Shown one piece after another: positions 26,063 to 35,009 of a stretch of 35,856 nucleotides of DNA. The notes below the pieces were generated by a model that was given only the letters and a program-made list of their open reading frames with translations, was not told where the DNA came from and made no database searches. Each line of letters starts with the position of its first letter. Positions within the stretch are counted from its first letter, which is position 1. Source of the DNA: Capnocytophaga leadbetteri (GTDB lineage: Bacteria > Bacteroidota > Bacteroidia > Flavobacteriales > Flavobacteriaceae); contig NZ_QBKG01000020.1 in NCBI RefSeq assembly GCF_003054025.1, positions 1 through 35,856 of the forward strand, written 5' to 3'. The position numbers were made by a program, and so were the translations under genes.

Positions 26063-27286
26063 ATGAAAATATTCAAATTAGTCTTGCTGTTGTGTGGCTT
26101 TACGGGGTTGGCACAACCTAAATACTTTATCTTTGAAGAAAAGGGTAAGTTAGGATTGGTAGATTTGCAGGGGAAAACAGTGTTAGCCCCTACTTTTAAT
26201 TCTATAAAAGAAAAACAACCATACATCATTGCTTGTAAGCAAGCAAAAGGCTGTTCGGTATATAACGAAAATTTACAGCCCATTCTTAAAGGGACTTATA
26301 ACTCTATAAGATTTGGGTGTGAAGGTCAGTTTATTGTTGAGAAGAATGGAAAGTATGGGGTGGTTTCTGAAAAAGGTACTATAATACTCCCCTTAAAATA
26401 TTCATTTATAAACTCTAACAAAAATGGCTATACAGTAACTCTTAATGATAAAACAGGTCTTTTTAACTCTGAAGGAAAAGAAGTTATTCCTATAAGCTAT
26501 CGCTGGATTTACACCGATGAGATAGATGACAATATTCCTATTGTAGCAAAATTGAATGGCAAAGAGGGATATATCAATACTAAAAATGAATGGGTGATAC
26601 CTGCTACCTACAGAGATGCTTTCGCTTTTCGACAAGGTTTGGCTAAAGTAAGGGAAGTGAGAGATTACATATATATCAACCTTAAAGGAGAACCTGTTAT
26701 TCAAGATTTTGATGCCAATGTGATTGAACCTTCTGACAATACTTACATAGTAGGGGTACGTAAGGAATGTAAGTATATGGTCTATGATTTGAATGGTAAT
26801 TTGTTAGACACCTACAATTTTTTAAGAAACAATAGGAGTGATGATGCTATTTTCGCAGTTAAAAAAGGTGGTAAATGGGGCTATATAGATGGCTATGGCA
26901 AGGTAATAATTCCGTTAGAATATAAAGAAGTCGGTAATTTTAGCGAAGGCTTGGCTGCTGTACGCAAAGATGGTAAATGGGGGTATATCAACCTAAAAAA
27001 TGAGGTAGTGATTCCGATTGAGTTTACTAATAGAGGGGTAAGCTCCTTTAAAAATGGGGTTGCTAAATACTATACTGATAGCGGTATAGGTCTTATCAAT
27101 ATGAAAGGAGAAATAATAGCTGAACCTAAATATAATAGTATAGAATACGTAAGAGAGAACGTTGCTATAGTACTTTTTGATGATTATTACTATCTATACG
27201 ATTTTGTAAAAGAAAAGAAACTAAAACGCCTTGAAGAAATAAGAATTGAAGAAGCTCTTATGGCTGATGAACCAAGATGTAACTAA
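26063..27286 (+). CDS. Secreted WG-repeat protein
   Basis: 407 aa with a signal peptide (MKIFKLVLLLCGFTGLAQ). The mature part consists of WG/KWG beta-repeats of about 30-45 residues: GKLGLVDLQGKTVLAPTFNS, GKYGVVSEKGTIILPLKYSF, GKEGYINTKNEWVIPATYRD, GKWGYIDGYGKVIIPLEYKE and GKWGYINLKNEVVIPIEF. WG repeats form extended beta structures often found in secreted or surface proteins; they have no common catalytic function. The gene begins 34 nt after repeat island copy 2 and ends 7 nt before the PepSY/flavodoxin gene. The small gap may allow cotranscription with that gene but function links are not evident. A binding or structural role is inference. Confidence 0.82.
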   Translation: MKIFKLVLLLCGFTGLAQPKYFIFEEKGKLGLVDLQGKTVLAPTFNSIKEKQPYIIACKQAKGCSVYNENLQPILKGTYNSIRFGCEGQFIVEKNGKYGVVSEKGTIILPLKYSFINSNKNGYTVTLNDKTGLFNSEGKEVIPISYRWIYTDEIDDNIPIVAKLNGKEGYINTKNEWVIPATYRDAFAFRQGLAKVREVRDYIYINLKGEPVIQDFDANVIEPSDNTYIVGVRKECKYMVYDLNGNLLDTYNFLRNNRSDDAIFAVKKGGKWGYIDGYGKVIIPLEYKEVGNFSEGLAAVRKDGKWGYINLKNEVVIPIEFTNRGVSSFKNGVAKYYTDSGIGLINMKGEIIAEPKYNSIEYVRENVAIVLFDDYYYLYDFVKEKKLKRLEEIRIEEALMADEPRCN

Positions 27287-27293
27287 TTGACAA

Positions 27294-29453
27294 ATGGCTA
27301 GAAAACTTCATTTAATAATTGCCCTAATAGCGGGGGTATTCATATTGCTGGGAGCTCTTACAGGGGCTATCTTAGCAGGTGAATCGGTGTATAACCAAAC
27401 GTTGCCTTACAAAAGTGCAGAGTTTGAAAAGGCGACTCTTGCCCAAACCATTGTCGCCCTAAAAGAGAAGAAGATAGATGCCCTCAAGCTAACAATAGAC
27501 CGCAATCACTTTGTGCAAGTAGAGACATCGGAGGGTAAAAAACTATTTATACACCCGCAATCGGGCGTGGTAATGGAGGGAGATTATAAGCCTTCGAAGT
27601 TTATACAGTTCGTTAAAACCTTGCACCGCTCGCTCTATATGGGCAAAACAGGACGGGTAATAATGGGAATCACGGCGTTGTGCTTTGCAATAATAGCCTT
27701 ATCGGGTATATGGCTGATTGTACGCAAACAGCAACGCTGGCGCTACTTCTTTAGAAAACTGCCCGAAGGAGAGGGTTTTCTAGCTCATTACCATTCGGCT
27801 ATAGGGCGCTGGATGCTGGTATTTATCTTTGTCATTTGCCTTACGGGTGTGTATATGACGCTGGAAACCATAGGAATTGTACCTAAATTTAAACCTCAAC
27901 ACGAGTACGATGCCTCTACCCTATCGGAAGAACCCGCAAGAGCTTACACTGATTTTGAGGTCTTCAACGTACCCCTGTCTGAAGTGCGTTCGGTAGAGTT
28001 TCCTGCTTTTGAAGATGTTGAAGAGGTGTATAAGATAGATTTTATCAATAAAAATGTGATTGTTAATCAGTTTACAGGTGAGATTATCAGCACCTCGACC
28101 TCTCCTTTTAAAGGGTTGGCTTACTTAGTGCGCACCCTACACATAGGCAAAGGGCATTATATTTGGGCTACTCTGCTATTTATCAGCTGTTTGGCTATAC
28201 TATTTTTTATCTATTCGGGTTTTGCTATCACGCTGAAAAGGCGCAAAAAGAGCGTAAATCCGTTTGCTAAAGAAGTGTGTGAATACATAGTGTTAGTAGG
28301 TACTGAGGGTGGTAGCACTCGCGAGTTTGCACGCGCTGTACACGATGACCTGCTAAGGCAAGGCAAACGCTCTTATATAGCTGATATGAACGATTTTGGC
28401 AACTATCCGCAATTAGAACAATTGCTTATTTTTGCGAGTACTTACGGCGATGGCGATGCCCCTATGACGGGGACTCGTTTTGCTGAGCTTTGGAAGAAAC
28501 ACCCTATAGTGCAGAGTTTTGGCTATACGGTGGTCGGGTTTGGGTCGCTTTCGTATCCTGAGTTTTGCCGATTTGCCAAAGAGGTAGATGTACTCTTAGC
28601 CAAAGAGCCACAAGCCAAGGCGATGACGCCGCTGCACACCATAAGCGACCAGTCGGTAGACGCCTTTAGGCAGTGGGCAGAAAAGTGGAGTGCTACCCAA
28701 GACCTCAACCTGCGTTTGCCGTCAGACTTCCTGACTCGTAAAAAGCGCAAACGCGCTGAATTTGCCGTAGTAGAGAGAACGCCTGTGATGGACGATGATA
28801 TTTTCTTAGTACGCCTAAAACCGCTTAAGAATGTGGCTTTTGAATCGGGTGACCTATTGGGCATTACTCCTGCTGATGGTCGTGAACGTTTGTACTCTAT
28901 AGCCAAGTATCGCGAAGAAATATGGCTAAGCGTTAAGCTGGTTGCGCAAGGGGTGGTATCGAACTTGCTAAACGACCTGCCTATAGGCGAAACATTGCGT
29001 GCTGTGATAGAGCCTAATCCGAATTTTCATTTTCCTAAAAAAGCACCCCAAGTGGTATGTATCGCCAATGGAGCCGGTATGGCGCCTTTCCTTGGAATGA
29101 TAGAGGAGAATACCGACAAAAAGCCTCTTACCTTAGTATGGGGTTGTAGGCGTGAAGCCTCTTTAGAGTTGTATCGCCCTTATATAGACCCTTATATAGA
29201 AGAAGGAAAAATCAGTACCTACTGGCAGGCCGTTTCGCGAGAAGGAGACAAGTTTTACGTGCAGGACATCATTCACCGCGAAGGTTCGTTTTTTGCTAAC
29301 TTGTTAGCCGAAGGAGGGGTAGTGATGATTTGCGGTTCGATGGCGATGCTTAAAGCCGTAAAGGAAACTTTGGAAGAGGTCTGTCATTTCCATCTGCGCA
29401 AACCCTTGAGTTACTTTGAGAACAATGGACAAATAAAAACAGATTGTTATTAA
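27294..29453 (+). CDS. PepSY transmembrane/flavodoxin/ferredoxin-reductase fusion
   Basis: 719 aa. N-terminal PepSY_TM module with four membrane helices (about 7-27, 121-142, 168-190, 286-311) and histidines at helix edges (LHRSLYMG, LHIGKGHY) that in related proteins bind heme. A flavodoxin domain follows (about 330-470: VGTEGGSTREFARAVHDDL, STYGDGDAP), then an FAD/NAD(P)H reductase of the CysJ/cytochrome P450 reductase type: RLYSIAKY (near 531), GAGMAPFLGM (near 593), WGCRREASLELY, CGSMAMLKAV. Electrons likely flow from NADPH through FAD and FMN to heme in the membrane and then across it. Iron (siderophore or heme) reduction at the periplasmic side is the usual proposal for such fusions, inferred here. 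It overlaps the CBS gene by one base (TAATG). Confidence 0.88.
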   Translation: MARKLHLIIALIAGVFILLGALTGAILAGESVYNQTLPYKSAEFEKATLAQTIVALKEKKIDALKLTIDRNHFVQVETSEGKKLFIHPQSGVVMEGDYKPSKFIQFVKTLHRSLYMGKTGRVIMGITALCFAIIALSGIWLIVRKQQRWRYFFRKLPEGEGFLAHYHSAIGRWMLVFIFVICLTGVYMTLETIGIVPKFKPQHEYDASTLSEEPARAYTDFEVFNVPLSEVRSVEFPAFEDVEEVYKIDFINKNVIVNQFTGEIISTSTSPFKGLAYLVRTLHIGKGHYIWATLLFISCLAILFFIYSGFAITLKRRKKSVNPFAKEVCEYIVLVGTEGGSTREFARAVHDDLLRQGKRSYIADMNDFGNYPQLEQLLIFASTYGDGDAPMTGTRFAELWKKHPIVQSFGYTVVGFGSLSYPEFCRFAKEVDVLLAKEPQAKAMTPLHTISDQSVDAFRQWAEKWSATQDLNLRLPSDFLTRKKRKRAEFAVVERTPVMDDDIFLVRLKPLKNVAFESGDLLGITPADGRERLYSIAKYREEIWLSVKLVAQGVVSNLLNDLPIGETLRAVIEPNPNFHFPKKAPQVVCIANGAGMAPFLGMIEENTDKKPLTLVWGCRREASLELYRPYIDPYIEEGKISTYWQAVSREGDKFYVQDIIHREGSFFANLLAEGGVVMICGSMAMLKAVKETLEEVCHFHLRKPLSYFENNGQIKTDCY

Positions 29454-30091
29454 TGACCACACATTCTTTATACATAGAAATAACACGCTCGGTAGAAGAG
29501 GCAAAACTTTTCTTTGAGGCGCATAGTCTTTCGTCACTCCCCGTGTGCGAAGAGGGCCTATTAGTAGGCGTGCTAAGCAAAAATACTATCGCAGAAGAGT
29601 CTGATGAGGCTCTTATCAGCGAGTACCGCTACGCTTTTGACCATTACAGCGTGTCGGTAAGCACCTCGTGGGATGCGGTAATGGAGGCTTTTGCGGCGCA
29701 TCGGACAGATATGCTGCCGGTAGTAGATGAAGTACAGCACCTGATGGGCTGCTATCAGCTTCGCGACTTTGTACTGCAACTGGCTGAAACCCCTTTTATA
29801 AAAGAAACAGGGCGTGTGCTTATCTTAGAAAAAGACGCCCACAGCTATTCATTTGCCGAAATAGCCCAGATAGTGGAAAGTAACCACAGTCAGCTTTTAG
29901 GGTTATACATTTCTAACTATCACGAAGATACGGTACTGATAACCGTAAAACTGATAACCGATGCCCTCTCGGAAGTGCTACAGACTTTTAGGCGTTACGG
30001 CTATGGTATCCTCTCAGAAAAAGAAGATGACCTCTATCGCGAAGAACTGAAAAATATAGCTAACTATTTCGATAAATATATCAACTTATAA
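29453..30091 (+). CDS. CBS-domain protein
   Basis: 212 aa from the ATG at 29453, whose A is the last base of the previous stop (TAATG). A TTG at 29444 would add three residues but is less likely. It has a tandem CBS pair (residues about 1-120: SLSSLPVCEEGLLVGVLSKN, AHRTDMLPVVDEVQHLMG) and a C-terminal region resembling an ACT-like regulatory fold (EIAQIVESNHSQLLGLYIS, TVLITVKLITDALSEVLQTF). CBS pairs usually bind adenosine nucleotides and regulate a partner. Cotranscription with the PepSY/flavodoxin gene suggests the partner is this reductase, but that is inference. Stop at 30091 is followed by the PBP promoter. Confidence 0.8.
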   Translation: MTTHSLYIEITRSVEEAKLFFEAHSLSSLPVCEEGLLVGVLSKNTIAEESDEALISEYRYAFDHYSVSVSTSWDAVMEAFAAHRTDMLPVVDEVQHLMGCYQLRDFVLQLAETPFIKETGRVLILEKDAHSYSFAEIAQIVESNHSQLLGLYISNYHEDTVLITVKLITDALSEVLQTFRRYGYGILSEKEDDLYREELKNIANYFDKYINL

Positions 30092-30100
30092 TTGGCAAAT

Positions 30101-30130
30101 TTGCTAATTAATAATTGTTTTGTACTTTTG
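30101..30130 (+). promoter_or_regulatory. Promoter for the PBP1A gene
   Basis: TTG (30101-30103), 19-nt spacer, TACTTTTG (30123-30130). The ATG at 30140 is only 9 nt beyond, giving a very short leader; the ATG at 30161 would leave about 25 nt. The box lies inside the reading frame open from a TTG at 30092, which argues against that TTG being the start. Confidence 0.6.
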
Positions 30131-30139
30131 TACTCTGAA

Positions 30140-32752
30140 ATGGTTAAATCAAAGAAGCTAATGCACAAAAATATACCTTATAAAAAGTATGCGGTAGCGT
30201 GTCTGCTCTTTCTGGGCACAGGGCTTTCGCGTGTGCTAGAGGGATGTGTGTGGATAGGCGAAAAACTGTACCTCCTGTTGCGCTATTGCCTCAAAACCCT
30301 TTGGATAGCCGCTGTAGCCGCTATAGTACTCATACCTTTTGGTATCTACTCATTGCGCGGCACTTCGCGAAAATCTTACCTGAAATGGGGAGGCATCATT
30401 ATAGGTAGCGGCTTGGGTTGCCTACTGCTACTGATACTACTCATCTACTTTGGGGCTTTTGGCAAACTGCCTACCAAACAGGAACTTAAAGAGCTTCGAC
30501 AAGCCGAAGCCAGCCTTATCTACGACGATAACAACGTTTGCATAGGTAAGTTTTTTATCTTCGACCGTACGCGTATAGAATACAAAGACTTTCCCCCTTA
30601 CCTTATCAACGCCCTTATAGCTACTGAAGATGAGCGTTTTTACGACCATAGCGGCATAGATACTAAGAGTCTTTTTAGGGTTTTCTTTAAAACACTCTTG
30701 CTGCAAGATGATTCTTCAGGAGGAGGTAGTACCCTAACGATGCAATTGGCTAAAAACCTCTTTGGGCGCGGGGAACGCTATGGCAAACTGACGATGCCTG
30801 TACACAAAATAAAAGAGATGATTATCGCAAGGCGCATAGAGAGCGTTTATACCAAAGAAGAAATTATCACCCTCTACCTAAACACTGTGCCTTTTAGCGA
30901 TAATACCTACGGCATAGAGAGTGCCTCGTATCGCTTTTTTAACAAACCTGCTAAGGAGCTGACCCTTAACGAAGCTGCTACCCTAATAGGCACCCTAAAG
31001 GCGAATAACAACTACAACCCTCGTCTGTACCCCCAACGCAGTGAGGAGCGTCGGAATACGGTATTGGCTAAAATGAAAAAAAACGGCTATCTGACAGATG
31101 AAGACTTTGCTGCACAAACTAAAGATAACCTGAAAATAAACTACAACACTATAGTAAGTGAAGGCGTTGCCCCCTATTTGCGCGAGCAAATACGCTTACA
31201 ACTGCCCGAACTGCTGAAAAATATCACAAAAGAAGACGGCACTCCTTACAACATCTACAGAGATGGACTTCGCATCTACACAACTATCGACTATACGATG
31301 CAAGAATACGCCGAAACGGCTGTAAAGAAGCACTTAGCCCGCCTACAAAAAGAATTTGAGCAGGCTTATGGCAAAAAAGCGCCTTGGAACTTAGACAGCG
31401 ATTGGTTTAAGCAGGAGGTAAAACGACTACCTATCTATAAAGAACTGAAAGCTAAAAACCTAACTGAAGAGGAGATATGGAAGCAGCTGAGCGAAAAGAA
31501 AAATATGGAATTGTCGTTTTACGAAGAAGACAAGGTACAGCAGCACAGCACCCTCGATAGTCTTTCGCACTATATACGCTTGCTAAACACGGGGTTCGTA
31601 AGTGTAAACCCTCAGACAGGCGCTGTAAAGACCTATGTAGGAGGTGTTGATTTTGAGCATTTTAAATACGACCATGTACTACAAAGCAAGCGGCAGGTGG
31701 GGTCGATATTTAAGCCTATCGTCTATGCTACTGCCTTAGAAATGGGAATGCCTGTATGTTCGCACTTCTCGCCACGCGCTCTTACCTATGCTGATGAGAA
31801 GTATTGGACACCTCGCAACTCGTCAGCTACAGACGATGACCCCAGCACTTATTATTCGATAGGCAAGGCGCTGAAAGAATCGTTGAACACTATAGCTGTG
31901 CAGACTCTCTTCTACGCAGGACTGCAAAATGTTATCCAAAAAGCCTATAAGATGGGAGTGAAGACCCCTCTGCCCCAAGTACCCTCAATAGCCTTAGGTT
32001 CAGCAGAACTACCGGTTATAGAAATGGCGAAAGTATTTACTACCTTTGCTAATAAAGGAGTGCCTTCGCAACCTTATTTCATAGAAAAAATAGTAGATAA
32101 AAAAGGGAAAGTGATATGGCAGCACAAGCCTGCTAAACAAGAGGCTGCCATCAGTGAGACTACAGCCCAAAAGATGATACAGCTGATGCGTGCGACCGTA
32201 AATGAGGGTACCGCTGCCCGTATGCGTGGACAGTACGGGCTTACCAACGATTTGGCAGGTAAGACTGGTACTACCCAAGACAACAAAGACGGTTGGTTCG
32301 CCGGAATGTTGCCTAACTTGGTGATGATTAGCTGGGTGGGTAATGACCAGCAAATAGGCTTCCGCAGTACCCGTATAGGACAAGGAGCTAACTCGGCTTT
32401 GCCTATAGCTGCTCTATTTATACAACAGCTGAACCGCAATCGCCAGTTCAATTCGCTTACAAAAGCTACTTTTGAAGTGAGTGATGAGGTACGCAGTGAG
32501 GTATTAGAATGCGAGTCGGTAGTACGCGAGGGCTTTATAGACCGCCTGTTAAGTGCTCCGCCCAAAGATACTATATACGCTGGTGATGTACATTATCGCC
32601 TGTATGAGCGCAAGGGTAAGCTGCACGATATAGACAATGATGACGATGAGATTTCGATAGACGATGTGATGAACCCTAACACCCAAAGTGCTACCCAACA
32701 AAAAGAAGAACCCGAAAAGAAAAAGGGCTTTTTTAGTAGAATTTTTAGGTAA
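30140..32752 (+). CDS. Penicillin-binding protein 1A (bifunctional)
   Basis: Peptidoglycan polymerase with glycosyltransferase GT51 and transpeptidase domains. 870 aa from the ATG at 30140 (886 from a TTG at 30092; 30161 is an alternative). Two N-terminal hydrophobic segments (WIAAVAAIVLIPFGIYSL; IIIGSGLGCLLLLILLIYFG) precede GT51 with ATEDERFYDHSGID (catalytic Glu163) and GGGSTLTMQLAKNLFGR, then a transpeptidase with the SxxK motif SIFK (Ser522), SLN and KTGTT (708-712). The tail is acidic then basic (DIDNDDDEISIDD, EPEKKKGFFSRIFR). The promoter placement supports the ATG start. The two N-terminal hydrophobic stretches (one more than in a classical PBP1A) are a little unusual. Followed by the EEP-family gene 34 nt on. 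Confidence 0.92.
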   Translation: MVKSKKLMHKNIPYKKYAVACLLFLGTGLSRVLEGCVWIGEKLYLLLRYCLKTLWIAAVAAIVLIPFGIYSLRGTSRKSYLKWGGIIIGSGLGCLLLLILLIYFGAFGKLPTKQELKELRQAEASLIYDDNNVCIGKFFIFDRTRIEYKDFPPYLINALIATEDERFYDHSGIDTKSLFRVFFKTLLLQDDSSGGGSTLTMQLAKNLFGRGERYGKLTMPVHKIKEMIIARRIESVYTKEEIITLYLNTVPFSDNTYGIESASYRFFNKPAKELTLNEAATLIGTLKANNNYNPRLYPQRSEERRNTVLAKMKKNGYLTDEDFAAQTKDNLKINYNTIVSEGVAPYLREQIRLQLPELLKNITKEDGTPYNIYRDGLRIYTTIDYTMQEYAETAVKKHLARLQKEFEQAYGKKAPWNLDSDWFKQEVKRLPIYKELKAKNLTEEEIWKQLSEKKNMELSFYEEDKVQQHSTLDSLSHYIRLLNTGFVSVNPQTGAVKTYVGGVDFEHFKYDHVLQSKRQVGSIFKPIVYATALEMGMPVCSHFSPRALTYADEKYWTPRNSSATDDDPSTYYSIGKALKESLNTIAVQTLFYAGLQNVIQKAYKMGVKTPLPQVPSIALGSAELPVIEMAKVFTTFANKGVPSQPYFIEKIVDKKGKVIWQHKPAKQEAAISETTAQKMIQLMRATVNEGTAARMRGQYGLTNDLAGKTGTTQDNKDGWFAGMLPNLVMISWVGNDQQIGFRSTRIGQGANSALPIAALFIQQLNRNRQFNSLTKATFEVSDEVRSEVLECESVVREGFIDRLLSAPPKDTIYAGDVHYRLYERKGKLHDIDNDDDEISIDDVMNPNTQSATQQKEEPEKKKGFFSRIFR

Positions 32753-32786
32753 TAATATAACTAATGACTGATTAATGACCAATATA

Positions 32787-33833
32787 ATGAGAAGAAATTT
32801 AATTTTAGTATGGTGCTTGTTGGCACTAGCGTATGTAAACGCACAACCGAAGAAATTTATGGTAAGAACCGTAGCTTTTTATAACGTAGAAAACCTTTTT
32901 GATACCATCAATGACCCACATAAGTTTGATGACGACCGTACCCCTAATGGGGCTGACCGTTGGACTTCAAAAGTATATAACGACCACGTACAAAAGATAG
33001 CAAAGGTACTCTCAGAAATCGGTGCTGATGTTACTCATCACGCTCCGGATATAATAGGCGTTGCCGAGATAGAAAACGATGCGGTACTAACCGACCTTAT
33101 CAATACACCTTACCTGAAAAAATATAATTATGGTATTGTGCATTACGAATCGCCTGATGCACGTGGGGTAGATGTGGCTCTTCTGTACAAACAAGGAGTT
33201 TTTAAGCCTTCATCGTCTAAAGCACACCCTCTATACCTGACCAAAGAAGACGGTAAACCCCTCTACACTCGTGACCAGCTATTAGTTAGTGGAGATTTAG
33301 ATGGCGAAGAAGTACACTTTATCGTAAATCACTGGCCTTCACGCTTAGGAGGAGAGGCTAAAAGTCGCCCTATGCGCGAAAAAGCTGCCGCTCTTAATAA
33401 ACAGATTATTGATTCGCTGCTAAAGATAAATCCTAATGCTAAGATAATGTCGATGGGCGACTTTAATGACGACCCTATTAACTCCGGATTTAAAAATATA
33501 CTTAAAACTAAAGATAAAAAAGAAGATGTTAAGCCCGGTGAGCTCTTCAACCCTATGGAGGCAATGCTTAAGAAAGGAATGGGGACTCTCGCCTACCAAG
33601 ATGGTTGGAATCTCTTTGACCAAATATATTTCACTTACGACCTACTAAAAGAAGACAAGAGCAGTTACCGCTATTGGAAAGCCGGTATTTTCAACCGTCC
33701 TTATTTGGCAAACCCTAAAGGACGCTACAAAGGATATCCTTTCCGCAGTATGGCAAACGGCAACTACACTTGGGGCTATTCAGACCACTTCCCTGTATAT
33801 ATATACCTGATTAGAGAGATAAAAAACAAATAA
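32787..33833 (+). CDS. Secreted endonuclease/exonuclease/phosphatase-family protein
   Basis: 348 aa from the ATG at 32787 (or 352 aa from an ATG at 32775, four codons earlier); both give a signal peptide, MRRNLILVWCLLALAYVNAQ being the tidier one. EEP (DNase I-like) fold markers: VAFYNVENLFDTINDP, IIGVAEIENDAVL, VNHWPSRLGGEAKSRP, MSMGDFNDDPI and YSDHFPVYIYL, which contain the metal-binding Asn/Glu and catalytic His/Asp residues. It could cut nucleic acids or dephosphorylate other phosphoesters outside the cytoplasm; I cannot tell which. Follows PBP1A closely and precedes purK by 8 nt, so it probably shares a transcript with purK. Confidence 0.82.
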   Translation: MRRNLILVWCLLALAYVNAQPKKFMVRTVAFYNVENLFDTINDPHKFDDDRTPNGADRWTSKVYNDHVQKIAKVLSEIGADVTHHAPDIIGVAEIENDAVLTDLINTPYLKKYNYGIVHYESPDARGVDVALLYKQGVFKPSSSKAHPLYLTKEDGKPLYTRDQLLVSGDLDGEEVHFIVNHWPSRLGGEAKSRPMREKAAALNKQIIDSLLKINPNAKIMSMGDFNDDPINSGFKNILKTKDKKEDVKPGELFNPMEAMLKKGMGTLAYQDGWNLFDQIYFTYDLLKEDKSSYRYWKAGIFNRPYLANPKGRYKGYPFRSMANGNYTWGYSDHFPVYIYLIREIKNK

Positions 33834-33841
33834 CTTTAACT

Positions 33842-35005
33842 ATGACTAACTATTTTTCATCAGACTTTACCCTCGGCATACTCGGTGGAGGACAGCTTGG
33901 CAAGATGCTCTTAACCGAAACTCGCAAATTTGATATTGCCACTAAAGTACTCGACCCCTCTGCTGAAGCGCCCTGCCGCATTGGTAGTAATACCTTTGTG
34001 CAAGGTAGCCTGACCGACTTTGATACCGTCTATCAGTTCGGCAAAGATGTGCAAGTACTCACTATAGAAATTGAGAATGTAAACGTTGATGCCCTTGAAA
34101 AGCTGCAAGCTGAAGGGGTGCAAGTATACCCTAGTCCGCAGACTATTCGGCAGATACAAAACAAGGCTGTGCAAAAGCAATTTTATGCCGCTAATGGTAT
34201 TCCTACGGCTCCCTTTAGTGTATTTGAGTCTCTTACCGATTTACGTACAGCTGCTGAAGCAGGCACGCTAAAATTGCCTTTTGTATGGAAGTCTGCACGT
34301 TTTGGCTATGATGGTAATGGTGTGAAGATAGTACGCCAGCTTACCGACCTTAATGGCTTGCCTGATGGACAATGTATAGCTGAAAACTTAGTACCTTTTG
34401 CTAAAGAATTAGCGGTAATAGTAGCAAGAAGCAGTCAAGGAGAGGTATGTACTTATCCGGTGGTAGAAATGGAGTTTCACCCTGAAGCTAATCAGGTAGA
34501 ATACGTTATTTGTCCCGCTCGTATAGATGATGCTGTTGCCCAGAAAGCAAGAGCCATAGCAGTGCAAGTAGCAGAGGCTTTTGAAGTAGTAGGGCTTTTG
34601 GCTGTTGAACTTTTTCAAACAGCAGACGATGAGATATTAGTAAATGAAGTGGCTCCACGCCCACACAACTCTGGTCATTACAGCATAGAGGCTGCTTATA
34701 CTAATCAGTTTGAACAACACTTGCGAGCTATCTTAGGGCTTCCATTAGGAAGTACCCAAAGCAAAGTAGCTGGTGTAATGGTAAATCTTGTAGGAGCTGA
34801 AGGCGAGCAAGGAGAGGTTGTCTATGAAAATATAGCACAGATATTAGCAATGGAGGGGGTAACTCCGCATATTTATGGCAAAAAAGAAACGCGCCCCTTC
34901 CGAAAGATGGGACACGTTACAATTGTAAACCCTGAGGTCGCACAAGCTCGCGCTATAGCAGAACAAGTTAAGCGCACCATTCGGGTGATTGCTCTTAAAA
35001 AGTAG
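33842..35005 (+). CDS. purK: 5-(carboxyamino)imidazole ribonucleotide synthase
   Basis: ATP-dependent carboxylation of AIR in purine synthesis; cytoplasmic ATP-grasp enzyme. 387 aa, normal length: N-terminal TLGILGGGQLGKML, ATP-grasp core with FVWKSARFGYDGNGVKIV and CIAENLVPFAKELAVIVARS, and the PurK signature NEVAPRPHNSGHYSIEAA, then a C-terminal domain with VNLVGAEGE and HIYGKKETRPFRKMGHVT. Start ATG is 8 nt after the EEP gene. It ends 4 nt before the convergent trmB stop, with no visible terminator in the gap, so transcripts from the two genes may overlap. Confidence 0.96.
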   Translation: MTNYFSSDFTLGILGGGQLGKMLLTETRKFDIATKVLDPSAEAPCRIGSNTFVQGSLTDFDTVYQFGKDVQVLTIEIENVNVDALEKLQAEGVQVYPSPQTIRQIQNKAVQKQFYAANGIPTAPFSVFESLTDLRTAAEAGTLKLPFVWKSARFGYDGNGVKIVRQLTDLNGLPDGQCIAENLVPFAKELAVIVARSSQGEVCTYPVVEMEFHPEANQVEYVICPARIDDAVAQKARAIAVQVAEAFEVVGLLAVELFQTADDEILVNEVAPRPHNSGHYSIEAAYTNQFEQHLRAILGLPLGSTQSKVAGVMVNLVGAEGEQGEVVYENIAQILAMEGVTPHIYGKKETRPFRKMGHVTIVNPEVAQARAIAEQVKRTIRVIALKK

Positions 35006-35009
35006 CTTG

